Assembly (NCBI GenBank): GCA_905215965.1
Contig: CAJMSD010000002.1
Location: 186,001 to 250,000, forward strand
Direction of reading: 5' to 3'
Length of the DNA: 64,000 nt
DNA from: an uncultured bacterium
Lineage (GTDB): Bacteria; Bacillota; Clostridia; Oscillospirales; Ruminococcaceae
The position numbers were made by a program, and so were the translations under genes. This document shows, piece by piece, positions 23,492 to 31,027 of this stretch. The number at the start of each line of letters is the position of its first letter. Positions within the stretch are counted from its first letter, which is position 1. Under the pieces are notes generated by a model. It was not told the origin of the DNA and did no database searches. It worked only from the letters and a program-made list of their open reading frames with translations.

Positions 23492-23557
23492 ATTATAACA
23501 TGATTTATGGCATATGTCAATAAAGTTATTGACATATGCCATAAAAGGCACTATAAT
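23492..23557. promoter_or_regulatory. Divergent promoters with a perfect palindromic operator
   Basis: A perfect inverted repeat with 20-base arms and a 2-base centre spans 23504-23545 (arm TTATTGACATATGCCATAAA). Each arm supplies the -35 box TTGACA of one promoter: + strand TTGACA 23529-34, 17-base spacer, TATAAT 23552-57; minus strand TTGACA 23520-15, 17-base spacer, TATAAT 23497-92. Inside each arm TTGACATATGCCA is close to the Crp/Fnr dyad TTGAC-N4-GTCAA. Binding would block both promoters. Confidence 0.85.
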
Positions 23558-23575
23558 ATATGCAGAGGTGATGAA

Positions 23576-24301
23576 ATGCCAAGACCAAAAAAATGCAGAA
23601 AGGTCTGTCAAATGCCTGAAATCAGGGAATTTCAGCCTGTAGGAGAAAAACTTTGCCGTTCTGCGGTGGTGCTGTCTGTCGATGAATATGAAGCCGTTCG
23701 TTTAATTGATAAGCAGGGCTTTTCTCAGGAAAAATGCGGCATATATATGCAAATCGCAAGAACTACTGTACAAATGATATATGACTCCGCAAGGAAAAAA
23801 TTAGCGGAGGCTCTTGTAAGCGGACTTCCCCTAAAAATTGAAGGCGGAGATTTCAGACTTTGTGACGGTAAAGAAGAATATTGCGGCTGTGGAGGTTGCA
23901 GAAGACACCGCCGTAATCAAATTGCAATACAACATAAGGAGGACGGAAAAATGAGAATTGCGATTCCTCTTGATGAAAATAAACAGGATACTTGTATTGT
24001 TTTGTCAAGAGCGCGCTATTTTTTATTTCAGGATGGAGCTTCACAAACTATCGTGGAGAACCCAGCCGCTGATGCTCAGGGAGGAGCAGGGGTACAAGCT
24101 GCTCAATTCTTAGTGGATAACGAAGTAAATGTGCTGATTACTGTACGCTGCGGTCAGAATGCCGCTGATGTGTTTACCGCTGCAGGAGTGAAAATATATA
24201 AATCCGCAGGGAAAACCGCAGCGGAGGATTTAGAAGCCTTTGCAGACGGTAATCTTAAAGAATTGACACAGTTTCACGGCGGGTATCACGGAAACCTGTG
24301 A
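23576..24301 (+). CDS. DUF134 helix-turn-helix protein fused to a NifX/NifB-type domain
   Basis: 241 residues from ATG 23576; GAGGTG lies before it and an upstream in-frame ATG at 23507 falls inside the operator. Residues 1-95 are DUF134/COG1342: MPRPKKCRKVCQMPEIREF, then an HTH (GFSQEKCGIYMQIARTTVQMIY). A short Cys/His-rich patch, CGCGGCRRHRR, follows. Residues about 120-235 are the dinitrogenase iron-molybdenum cofactor fold (MRIAIPLDENKQDTCIVLSRARYF and GGAGVQAAQFLVDNEVNVLI). This fusion is common in anaerobes beside Mrp/ParA-type Fe-S ATPases, and the next gene begins with such an ATPase. It likely senses or handles an iron-sulfur or metal species. There is no nitrogenase here. Confidence 0.85.
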   Translation: MPRPKKCRKVCQMPEIREFQPVGEKLCRSAVVLSVDEYEAVRLIDKQGFSQEKCGIYMQIARTTVQMIYDSARKKLAEALVSGLPLKIEGGDFRLCDGKEEYCGCGGCRRHRRNQIAIQHKEDGKMRIAIPLDENKQDTCIVLSRARYFLFQDGASQTIVENPAADAQGGAGVQAAQFLVDNEVNVLITVRCGQNAADVFTAAGVKIYKSAGKTAAEDLEAFADGNLKELTQFHGGYHGNL

Positions 24302-24341
24302 AACGAAACGCAAATAATTGTTTTCTGAAAGGAGGATGATT

Positions 24342-25079
24342 GTGAAAATTGCGGTTTTAAGCGGCAAAGGAGGAACAGGAAAAACCTTTGTATCCTGCAA
24401 TCTTGCTGCCGCTATCGGAAAATCCGCTTATATTGACTGCGATGTGGAAGAACCTAACGGACATTTGTTTTTTAAGCCGACTGAGATTATCGAAAAACCC
24501 GTGTATGTTAAGATACCGCAGATCATAGCGGATAAATGTAATCATTGCCGTAAATGTGCGGATTTTTGCCATTTTAATGCTTGGGAAGCATTTGCAGGTG
24601 AATCACAGGCAAGAAACAAATACACATATTTTGCTTCTGTTGCAAAGAAAGCAGGCTTCGAGCAAATCGCCGCACTTTTCCTACAGACTGCCGAAAATGA
24701 AAAGGAACACGCAAAACTGTGGTTTAAGGCACTCGGTGAGCTTGGTGACACTGCCGAAAACCTGCTTCATGCGGCGGAAGGCGAAAATGCCGAGTGGACG
24801 GATATGTATGACCGTATGGCAAGAGAAGCTGATGAAGAGGGCTTCCACGATTTAGCTGAACAGTTCCGTGGCGTTGCCGCTATTGAGAAAGCGCACGAGG
24901 AAAGATACCGTACCCTTCTTAAAAATGTTGAAACAAAAGCAGTGTTTGAAAAATCCGGCGTAACGATTTGGGAATGCCGCAACTGCGGACATATCGTTGT
25001 CGGCACGATTGCTCCCGAAATCTGCCCTGTATGTAAGCATCCGCAAGCCTATTTTGAAGTTCGTAAAGAAAACTACTAA
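24342..25079 (+). CDS. In-frame fusion: N-terminal MinD/Mrp-type ATPase with ferredoxin half-motif joined to rubrerythrin
   Basis: 245 residues from GTG 24342, placed by GGAGG 6 bases upstream (an ATG at 24336 touches the ribosome site). Residues 1-50 are the ParA/MinD-like P-loop, KIAVLSGKGGTGKTFVSCNLA and IDCDVEEPNGHLF. Residues 65-80 hold one cluster motif, CNHCRKCADFCHFNA. At residue 81 the reading changes to rubrerythrin: WEAFAGESQARNKYTYF, ENEKEHAK, AIEKAHEERY (diiron Glu/His ligands all kept) and a C-terminal rubredoxin CRNCGH...CPVCKH. A complete ATPase would be about 280 residues; rubrerythrin has lost only its first 14-15. Either a deletion joined two genes of one operon in frame, or the assembly did. 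The peroxidase half could still work. Confidence 0.85.
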   Translation: MKIAVLSGKGGTGKTFVSCNLAAAIGKSAYIDCDVEEPNGHLFFKPTEIIEKPVYVKIPQIIADKCNHCRKCADFCHFNAWEAFAGESQARNKYTYFASVAKKAGFEQIAALFLQTAENEKEHAKLWFKALGELGDTAENLLHAAEGENAEWTDMYDRMAREADEEGFHDLAEQFRGVAAIEKAHEERYRTLLKNVETKAVFEKSGVTIWECRNCGHIVVGTIAPEICPVCKHPQAYFEVRKENY

Positions 25080-25092
25080 GGAAAAATAAAAA

Positions 25093-25329
25093 ATGCGAGA
25101 AAAGTTTTATATTTGCCGCCATTGTGGTAACTTGATTGGTCTTATCCATGATACAGAAGTCCCCATGATGTGCTGCGGGTCAAAGACGGAGGCGCTGGTT
25201 CCCAACACCACTGAAGCCGCAGGCGAAAAACATCTGCCTTTTGTTCATGCAGAAGACGGTTCCGTTTATGTAAGGGTCGGCGAAACAACTCACCCAATGA
25301 CCGAAGAGCACTACATTTTGTTTAGCTAA
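25093..25329 (+). CDS. Superoxide reductase (desulfoferrodoxin), 3'-truncated
   Basis: 78 residues, 13 bases after the rubrerythrin fusion. The N-terminal desulforedoxin-type centre (FYICRHCGN and MMCCGSK) is complete and the active-site loop begins as expected: EKHLPFVHAEDG and VRVGETTHPMTEEHYI, giving His ligands of the catalytic iron. Reading stops after HYILFS; the family has about 125 residues, and the essential Cys and last His ligand near the C-terminus are absent. The product should therefore lack superoxide reductase activity. No later frame restores the sequence, so this is a deletion rather than a frameshift. Confidence 0.8.
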   Translation: MREKFYICRHCGNLIGLIHDTEVPMMCCGSKTEALVPNTTEAAGEKHLPFVHAEDGSVYVRVGETTHPMTEEHYILFS

Positions 25330-25516
25330 TCAAGAATTCTTTTCTCTAATTACTCATAAATGTCTGCAAAATAAATGTTCAGCATACCGCTTTCAAATAT
25401 ACAGACAGATAGGTTCATCTTCGACAATTCAGTTCCATTTTCAATCTTAAAATGATAGTCTTTAAAAATAAAACGATACCCTAAATTTGTCGTTTTATTT
25501 TTGTTCTGAAAAACAA

Positions 25517-25552
25517 AACGCCTGCCGTGGAATTCAACCACGACAGGCGTTA
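25517..25552. terminator. Stem-loop after the superoxide reductase fragment
   Basis: AACGCCTG-CC-GTGG pairs with CCAC-GA-CAGGCGTT around AATTCAA. In 25330-25516 I see only AT-rich sequence without a supported gene. Confidence 0.6.
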
Positions 25553-25606
25553 TTGACTTTGAAGTTCGGAAAAATCATGTGTTTTCGGCACTTTTACAAA
25601 AAGAAA

Positions 25607-25637
25607 GCACCGCACGATTGTATCATTCGTGCGGTGC
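25607..25637 (-). terminator. Terminator of the tRNA-Gln transcript
   Basis: GCACCGCACGA pairs with TCGTGCGGTGC around a 9-base loop; on the minus strand it is followed by a T-rich stretch. It lies 5 bases past the tRNA 3' end. Confidence 0.85.
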
Positions 25638-25642
25638 AGATA

Positions 25643-25718
25643 TGGTTGGAGTAGCTGGATTTGAACCAGCGGAATGAGGGAGTCAAAGTCCCTTGCCTTA
25701 CCACTTGGCTATACCCCA
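25643..25718 (-). tRNA. tRNA-Gln (anticodon TTG)
   Basis: 76 bases including an encoded CCA. Acceptor stem TGGGGTA pairs with TACTCCA (one G-T), D arm AGCCAAGTGGTAAGGC, anticodon stem AGGGA/TCCCT around CTTTGAC giving TTG, and T arm GCTGG-TTCAAAT-CCAGC. Monocistronic. Confidence 0.97.
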
Positions 25719-25801
25719 ATAAGCATACTATATTATATCAAAGATTCACGAAAAATTCAATAGGAATATGATATATTATTATTTTTTTACAATTACAGCA
25801 G

Positions 25802-25830
25802 TTGCAATCATTAATAAAATATGATATCAT
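25802..25830 (+). promoter_or_regulatory. Promoter of the dCMP deaminase gene
   Basis: TTGCAA at 25802, a 17-base spacer ending in TGA, and TATCAT at 25825. It is 34 bases before the start codon. Confidence 0.55.
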
Positions 25831-25863
25831 TAGAATAATCTGATAGAAAAAGGAGCGGTCAAT

Positions 25864-26346
25864 ATGAAAAGGCTTGATTACATAAACTGGGACGAATATT
25901 TTATGGGGATCGCAATTCTCTCGGCGGAAAGAAGCAAGGATAATTCCACTCAGGTCGGGGCGTGTATTGTAAACAACGAAAAGAAGATAGTATCTGTCGG
26001 CTATAACGGTATGCCAACAGGCTGCAATGACGACGATATGCCGTGGGAACGCAGCGCAGACTGTCGGCTAAACACAAAATATCCCTTTGTTTGTCATGCC
26101 GAGCTGAACGCGATTCTTAACAGCAGCATCAACTCGCTCAGCGGCTGCACGCTTTACGTTACGCTTTTTCCGTGCAACGAATGCGCAAAGGCTATTATTC
26201 AATGCGGTATAAAGCACGTTATTTACTATGCCAATAAATACGCGGATACCGACGAGGTAAAGGCGTCGGCTATGATGTTTGAGAAATGCGGAGTAACCGT
26301 CAATAAGTATGTTCCAAGCGGAAAGGTCATAAATATAAATGTGTGA
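25864..26346 (+). CDS. dCMP deaminase family protein
   Basis: 160 residues. Zinc-dependent deaminase motifs: the histidine/glutamate box CHAELNAIL near 79 and the cysteine box TLFPCNECAKAI near 100. The N-terminal WDEYFMGIAILSAERSKD and VGYNGMP with an NDDDMPWER insertion are typical of deoxycytidylate deaminase/ComEB proteins. It converts dCMP to dUMP for dTTP synthesis. ATG follows AGGAGCGG. It has its own promoter and terminator. A competence (ComEB) role cannot be told apart by sequence alone. Confidence 0.88.
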   Translation: MKRLDYINWDEYFMGIAILSAERSKDNSTQVGACIVNNEKKIVSVGYNGMPTGCNDDDMPWERSADCRLNTKYPFVCHAELNAILNSSINSLSGCTLYVTLFPCNECAKAIIQCGIKHVIYYANKYADTDEVKASAMMFEKCGVTVNKYVPSGKVININV

Positions 26347-26372
26347 TCAACCAATTTGATTTTTGTAAAAAT

Positions 26373-26392
26373 AAGGCGGCTTTTGCCGCCTT
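26373..26392 (+). terminator. Terminator of the dCMP deaminase gene
   Basis: AAGGCGGC-TTTT-GCCGCCTT, 26 bases after the stop. Confidence 0.7.
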
Positions 26393-26439
26393 AATCCATC
26401 GAAAAAGTTATTGTATTTTTGATGCGAACATAAAAATGA

Positions 26440-26690
26440 AGTTTAGGTCAAGCCTTTTTAAAGGCTTGCGGTTTCCAAAGGCAGAGCCTTGGTCGCCGTC
26501 CGCAGACGGCGAAATTCCCCAATCAAGGCGCTCTGCAAGGGGTAAGCCGTTAAGAAAGCAGTCCGGTGGACTGTTTTTAGGCGAGGGGTGACTCCCCACA
26601 GTGTGGGGAGATGTCGGCAACGCCGACAAAGGGGACGGGCGACCGTTGGGAGGCTCTGCAAGAGAGAGCGTCCCCTTAAATGCAAAAATA
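26440..26690. repeat. Non-coding cluster of palindromes (REP-like)
   Basis: The 250 bases between the convergent deaminase and glnN genes are GC-rich and hold a string of inverted repeats: AAGCC-TTTTTAAA-GGCTT, CCGTC-CGCA-GACGG, CAGTCC-GGT-GGACTG, CTCCCCACA-GTG-TGGGGAG and GTCGGC-AAC-GCCGAC. Open frames exist on both strands but none is protein-like. Parts (CCGGTGGACTGTTTT, CTCTGCAAGAGAGAGCG) recur in altered form at 29533-29562 and 43130-43320. Confidence 0.65.
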
Positions 26691-26699
26691 TTTCCAAAA

Positions 26700-28805
26700 T
26701 CAGACAGTAAACAACAGCTTCGAATATGACGGAAGCGGCCAGATATCCTCGCTGACGTTAGTTTCCGTCTCGTCAACAAGCGCGCGCAAAGTCTGCATCT
26801 GAGCAAAAACCTCGTCTCTGTAAAAACGCGCCATGACAAGTCCCTCCGGCTGTCCCTGAGCAGATATGACCTTTTCCTCAAGAATAGCTGTCTCCTTATA
26901 AATGCTGCCAATAAGATTTGAAAGCTTCAACGCAATGCCCTTTTCAACTTCCGCGTCAATTCCGATTGCAAGCTTTGAAGCGGCGGCATCGCAGATAGTT
27001 TTATTGTAAGTAATGCAGGCAGGAAGTATCTTTTTCTTTACAATGTCAAGCATGGTCAAAGCCTCGATATTTATGACCTTGCTGTAATTTTCAAGAAGTA
27101 TTTCCGTTCTCGATCTGAGCTCGGTTTCGGTATAGACCTTGAACTTCTCAAACATCGCCACATACTCGGGACGGACATACTCGGGCAGAGCGTCAACGGT
27201 AGATACAAGGTTCGGCAGCTTTCTTACGTGCTCCGCTTCATAAAGCCATTCGTCCGAATAACCGTTGCCGTTGAATATGATCTGCTTATGCTCCTTGATG
27301 ATATCGGCGAGGAGCTTTTTAAGATCCTTTTCAAAATTTTCCGAGCCTTCGAGCTTATCGGCAATTTCGCAAAGCTCCTGAGCAACGACAGTATTAATTA
27401 TTGTATTGGTGCAGGAGATAGAATCGGCTGAACCGAGCATTCTGAACTCGAACTTATTTCCCGTAAATGCAAAGGGAGAAGTTCTGTTTCTGTCGGTCGT
27501 ATCCTTGGGGAAATTCGGCAGAGCGTCCACACCTATCTCAAAGGAAACATTAGCGACCGAGGTGTATTTCTTACCGTTTTCAAGCGCGTCAAGAACGTCC
27601 TGAAGCTCGCTGCCGATGAAAATAGAAACAATTGCCGGAGGAGCTTCGTTAGCTCCCAGTCTGTGGTCGTTTCCGGCAGAAGCGGCAGATAATCTCAGCA
27701 GCGGAGCATACTCGTGAACTCCCTTGATAATAGCGCACAGGAAGGTCAGGAACTGAAGATTATCCTGCGGAGTATCGCCGGGATCGAGGAGATTTTGTCC
27801 GTCATTCGAGGACATTGACCAGTTATTATGCTTTCCGCTTCCGTTGACTCCTGCAAAGGGTTTTTCATGAAGCAGACACACCAGACCGTGCTTCAGAGCC
27901 GTTTTCTTCATGATCTCCATTGTAAGCTGATTGTGATCGGCAGCAATATTTGAAGTTGTAAAGATCGGTGCAAGCTCGTGCTGTGCAGGAGCGACCTCGT
28001 TATGCTTAGTTTTCGCGTAAATGCCGAGCTTCCACAGCTCCTCGTCGAGATCTTTCATATAGTCGGAAACTCTCTGCTTGATATTTCCGTAGTAGTGATC
28101 CTCAAGCTCCTGTCCCTTTGGCGGCTTTGCTCCGAAAAGTGTACGTCCGGTGAGGACAAGATCCTCACGCGCGTCATAATATTTTTTATCCACAAGAAAA
28201 TATTCCTGTTCGGGACCGACTGTTGTAATAACTCGCGAAGCGCCTGTATTTCCGAAAAGTCTGAGGATTCTCAGCGCCTGATTGCTAAGCACCTCCATTG
28301 AACGGAGCAGAGGAGTTTTCTTATCCAGAATTTCTCCCGTATACGAGCAGAAAGCCGTAGGTATGTAGAGGGAATTATCCTTGATAAAAGCGCAGGAGGT
28401 CGGGTCCCAAGCCGTATATCCTCTTGCCTCGAAGGTAGCTCTCAAGCCGCCCGAGGGGAAGGACGAAGCGTCAGGCTCGCCCTTGATAAGCTCCTTGCCC
28501 GAGAAGTCAAGGATCACCTCTCCGTTTTCGGTAGGATTGATAAAAGCGTCGTGCTTTTCGGCAGTAACGCCTGTCATAGGCTGAAACCAATGGGTATAGT
28601 GAGTTGCGCCCTTTTCAACCGCCCAGTCCTTCATGGCATTTGCCACCACGTCGGCAACCTCTTTTTCGAGGGCGATACCGAGCTGTTTTGTACGCTGAAC
28701 CGACTTATAAACATTCTTCGGAAGTCTTTCTCTCATGACCTTGTCGCTGAACACATTGCAGCCGAAAAAGTCAGAAACTGTCTGATTGGTATTAGGCTCT
28801 GTCAT
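26700..28805 (-). CDS. glnN: Glutamine synthetase type III
   Basis: 701 residues, the usual size of GSIII (about 700), much longer than GSI. ATG 28805 has AGGAGG 6 bases upstream. Signatures: FGCNVF near the start, THWFQPMTGVTAEKHD, an FPSGGLRATFEARGYTAWD segment, EKPFAGVNGSGKHNNWSM (metal and nucleotide region) and RLGANEAPPAIVS. It makes glutamine from glutamate and ammonia with ATP in the cytosol. GSIII is typical of Ruminococcus and Bacteroides, which face high ammonia in the gut. Monocistronic behind a strong promoter at 28900. A nitrogen-control site is not evident. Confidence 0.95.
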   Translation of the reverse strand: MTEPNTNQTVSDFFGCNVFSDKVMRERLPKNVYKSVQRTKQLGIALEKEVADVVANAMKDWAVEKGATHYTHWFQPMTGVTAEKHDAFINPTENGEVILDFSGKELIKGEPDASSFPSGGLRATFEARGYTAWDPTSCAFIKDNSLYIPTAFCSYTGEILDKKTPLLRSMEVLSNQALRILRLFGNTGASRVITTVGPEQEYFLVDKKYYDAREDLVLTGRTLFGAKPPKGQELEDHYYGNIKQRVSDYMKDLDEELWKLGIYAKTKHNEVAPAQHELAPIFTTSNIAADHNQLTMEIMKKTALKHGLVCLLHEKPFAGVNGSGKHNNWSMSSNDGQNLLDPGDTPQDNLQFLTFLCAIIKGVHEYAPLLRLSAASAGNDHRLGANEAPPAIVSIFIGSELQDVLDALENGKKYTSVANVSFEIGVDALPNFPKDTTDRNRTSPFAFTGNKFEFRMLGSADSISCTNTIINTVVAQELCEIADKLEGSENFEKDLKKLLADIIKEHKQIIFNGNGYSDEWLYEAEHVRKLPNLVSTVDALPEYVRPEYVAMFEKFKVYTETELRSRTEILLENYSKVINIEALTMLDIVKKKILPACITYNKTICDAAASKLAIGIDAEVEKGIALKLSNLIGSIYKETAILEEKVISAQGQPEGLVMARFYRDEVFAQMQTLRALVDETETNVSEDIWPLPSYSKLLFTV

Positions 28806-28899
28806 AGTAGTCCTCCTTGAACTAATAAAGGCATTCCGACTGTAAAAAATTTTTTCACAACCGAAACGCCATTGTTTCATTGAATTCACTTCTTTATTA

Positions 28900-28928
28900 A
28901 TTGTACATCAGATAAAACATTTTGTCAA
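28900..28928 (-). promoter_or_regulatory. Promoter of glnN
   Basis: On the minus strand TTGACA (28928-28923), a 17-base spacer and TACAAT (28905-28900), about 95 bases upstream of the start codon. Confidence 0.75.
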
Positions 28929-29079
28929 GTTTTTTCTGCTGATTTATCGCTTTTTACAGTATTCGGCAGAGTTTTCGAAGCATTGCTGTTATTTCTGACC
29001 ATATCGGACATAAAAACTGCGTATAATAAGGCTTTTTCTGTCTATAATATAAATGATTTCACAGAAAGGAGCTATTCTT

Positions 29080-29514
29080 ATGATAGAACAGGATACGATA
29101 AAACTGCTTCGCGAGTGCGACGCAGGAATAAAAATGGGAGTCTCCGCTCTTGACGAGGTGATGAAGTACACCAGCAGCGAGGAACTTAAAAGCCGGCTTC
29201 TTGACGGCATGAGCGAGAACGAAAGCATTAAAAACGAGCTTCAGAAAAAGCTCAACAAGTACCACGACGACGGCAAAGAGCCGAATCCGATGGCAAAGGG
29301 AATGTCGTGGATGAAAACCAATGTTAAGCTTTCCGTAAACGAATCGGACGAAACGATCGCCGAACTGATTACAGACGGCTGCAATATGGGAGTAAAATCG
29401 ATCTGCAAATATCTTAATAAATATCAGGCTGCAGACGAGGACAGCAAAAATATCGCAAAGAAGCTTGTCAAGTATGAAGAGAAGCTTGCGGTCGATATGA
29501 GGAGATTTTTGTAA
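29080..29514 (+). CDS. Small helical protein, possibly DUF2383 / ferritin-like bundle
   Basis: 144 residues from ATG 29080, with AAGGAGC about 8 bases upstream; an earlier in-frame ATG at 29053 precedes that site. The sequence is almost wholly helical and charged: a first helix (EQDTIKLLRECDAGIKMGVSA), a second with GMSENESIKNELQ, a proline break at EPNPMAKGMSWMKTN, and two more helices. Spacing of E and H/D residues recalls ferritin-like four-helix bundles of DUF2383, but a metal site cannot be shown. A TATAAT at 29043 is a probable -10 element. Function unknown; a stress-linked role is a guess. Confidence 0.55.
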   Translation: MIEQDTIKLLRECDAGIKMGVSALDEVMKYTSSEELKSRLLDGMSENESIKNELQKKLNKYHDDGKEPNPMAKGMSWMKTNVKLSVNESDETIAELITDGCNMGVKSICKYLNKYQAADEDSKNIAKKLVKYEEKLAVDMRRFL

Positions 29515-29532
29515 AAACTGAAAACAATACAA

Positions 29533-29562
29533 GAGAACGCCCTGCAAGAGAGGGCGTTCCCT
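29533..29562 (+). terminator. Terminator with repeat-family stem
   Basis: GAACGCCCT...AGGGCGTTC hairpin, 20 bases after the stop and followed by CCTTATATT. The same AGAGAACGCCCT stem occurs at 43130. Confidence 0.65.
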
Positions 29563-29613
29563 TATATTGCTTTATCTATAATTTAAACAACAGATACTGC
29601 TCCTTTTTAGAAC

Positions 29614-29642
29614 TTGAATTAATCGAAAAAATGAAGTATAAT
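29614..29642 (+). promoter_or_regulatory. Promoter of the cca-pflA operon
   Basis: TTGAAT at 29614, a 17-base spacer and TATAAT at 29637, 56 bases before the start codon. Confidence 0.7.
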
Positions 29643-29698
29643 ATAATTGTATTTCTTCCCACTCAAGCATCCACATTTCATACGAAAGGAACGTCTTC

Positions 29699-31027
29699 AT
29701 GAAAAACGCCGAGACAATAATGAAAACTCTTGCTTCCTCAGGCTATGAAGCCTATCTTGTGGGCGGTTGCGTTCGGGATATGATTATGAAGCGTCCCGTA
29801 CATGATCACGATATCGCCACAAACGCGCTCCCAAACGAGATGATACATATTTTCAGCGGTTTCCGCGTTATCCCCACAGGTATCGAGCACGGCACTGTCA
29901 CCGTTATCTGCAACGACGAGCCTATCGAGGTCACGACTTATCGCATTGACGGAGATTATTCCGACGGCCGCCACCCCGACTGCGTAAAATTCACCTCGGA
30001 AATTGCCGGCGACCTTTCTCGGCGCGATTTCACGATGAATGCAATTGCTATGTCCGCCGACGGAAAAATTATCGACCCATTCGGCGGCTGCGAGGATATC
30101 AAACATAAGCGTATTCGCTGCGTCGGAGAGCCTGATAAACGCTTTGCCGAGGACGCTCTGCGCATTATGAGATGCCTTAGATTTGCGTCAACGCTGGGAT
30201 TTGATATCGACAAAGCGGCTGCCGAGTCCGTTCACAGCTTGAAAAACACGCTCTCTCTCGTGTCGCGCGAACGTATCTGCTCGGAGCTTAACAAGCTTAT
30301 CTGCGGAAAAAACGCTATGGCTGTTTTGCTTGATTACAGCGATGTCATTTCCGAAATAATTCCCGAGATCAAGCCGTGTATCGGCTTTTGTCAGCATTCT
30401 CCGTACCACAAATACGACGTTTGGGAGCATACCGTCAGGGCATTAAGCTCCGCTTCGGAAAAAAATTTCACCGTAAGATTGGCTCTGCTGCTTCACGATA
30501 TCGGAAAGCCGAGCTGCTTCTCCCTTGACGAAAACGGACGCGGCCATTTTAAATTTCACGGAAAGGTCGGCGCAGAGATCGCAAAAGCTGTGCTGAAACG
30601 GCTTCGCTGCGACAATAAAACCATAAACTGCGTTTATCTGCTGATACTTCACCACAGCGATAAGCTGCACAGCGAAACCGATATCAAACACGCTGTTTCA
30701 ACGCTTGGGTTCGAATTGTTCAATATGCTTCTCGACGTTAAGGAAGCCGATAATTCCGCAAAGCACAGTTTTGTTCTCAGCGAGGTGGAGGAAATTCGTC
30801 AGATGAGGAGCATTGCCAATGATATTATGGCGCGCGGAGAATGTCTGAAAACCTCGCAGCTTGCCGTCAGCGGCAAAGATTTAATGCAGCTCGGGTTCGG
30901 CGGCAGAGAGATCGGCAAAATGCTGAAAGCTCTCCTTGATATGGTGATCGACGGAAAAATCAGCAACGATAAGGAATCGCTTACCGAATTTGCGGTCGGC
31001 CGCAAGGAAAAGGAGACTAAAATATGA
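29699..31027 (+). CDS. cca: CCA-adding enzyme / poly(A) polymerase family nucleotidyltransferase with HD domain
   Basis: 442 residues. The class II nucleotidyltransferase head has YLVGGCVRDMIMKRPVHDHDIAT (GG and DxD metal site), the RRDFTMNAIAM block and the ERIC...EL segment. An HD domain near 245-330 shows HTVRALSS and LLHDIGKPSCF. Bacterial enzymes with this layout repair or build the 3' CCA of tRNA; a poly(A) polymerase role is possible. ATG 29699 follows GAAAGGAACG. The stop overlaps the start of pflA by 4 bases, so the two are co-translated. The local tRNA-Gln encodes its own CCA, so the enzyme's job may be repair. Confidence 0.88.
   Translation: MKNAETIMKTLASSGYEAYLVGGCVRDMIMKRPVHDHDIATNALPNEMIHIFSGFRVIPTGIEHGTVTVICNDEPIEVTTYRIDGDYSDGRHPDCVKFTSEIAGDLSRRDFTMNAIAMSADGKIIDPFGGCEDIKHKRIRCVGEPDKRFAEDALRIMRCLRFASTLGFDIDKAAAESVHSLKNTLSLVSRERICSELNKLICGKNAMAVLLDYSDVISEIIPEIKPCIGFCQHSPYHKYDVWEHTVRALSSASEKNFTVRLALLLHDIGKPSCFSLDENGRGHFKFHGKVGAEIAKAVLKRLRCDNKTINCVYLLILHHSDKLHSETDIKHAVSTLGFELFNMLLDVKEADNSAKHSFVLSEVEEIRQMRSIANDIMARGECLKTSQLAVSGKDLMQLGFGGREIGKMLKALLDMVIDGKISNDKESLTEFAVGRKEKETKI

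Noticed and set aside
23576..24301. Nitrogen-fixation gene because of the NifX-type domain
   Set aside because: The domain is widespread in anaerobes as an Fe-S or metal-handling module; no nif structural genes are present.
26408..26911. Open frame of 167 codons on the minus strand over the glnN end and its gap
   Set aside because: It runs through palindromes and out of frame over glnN, has no ribosome site and no protein-like pattern.
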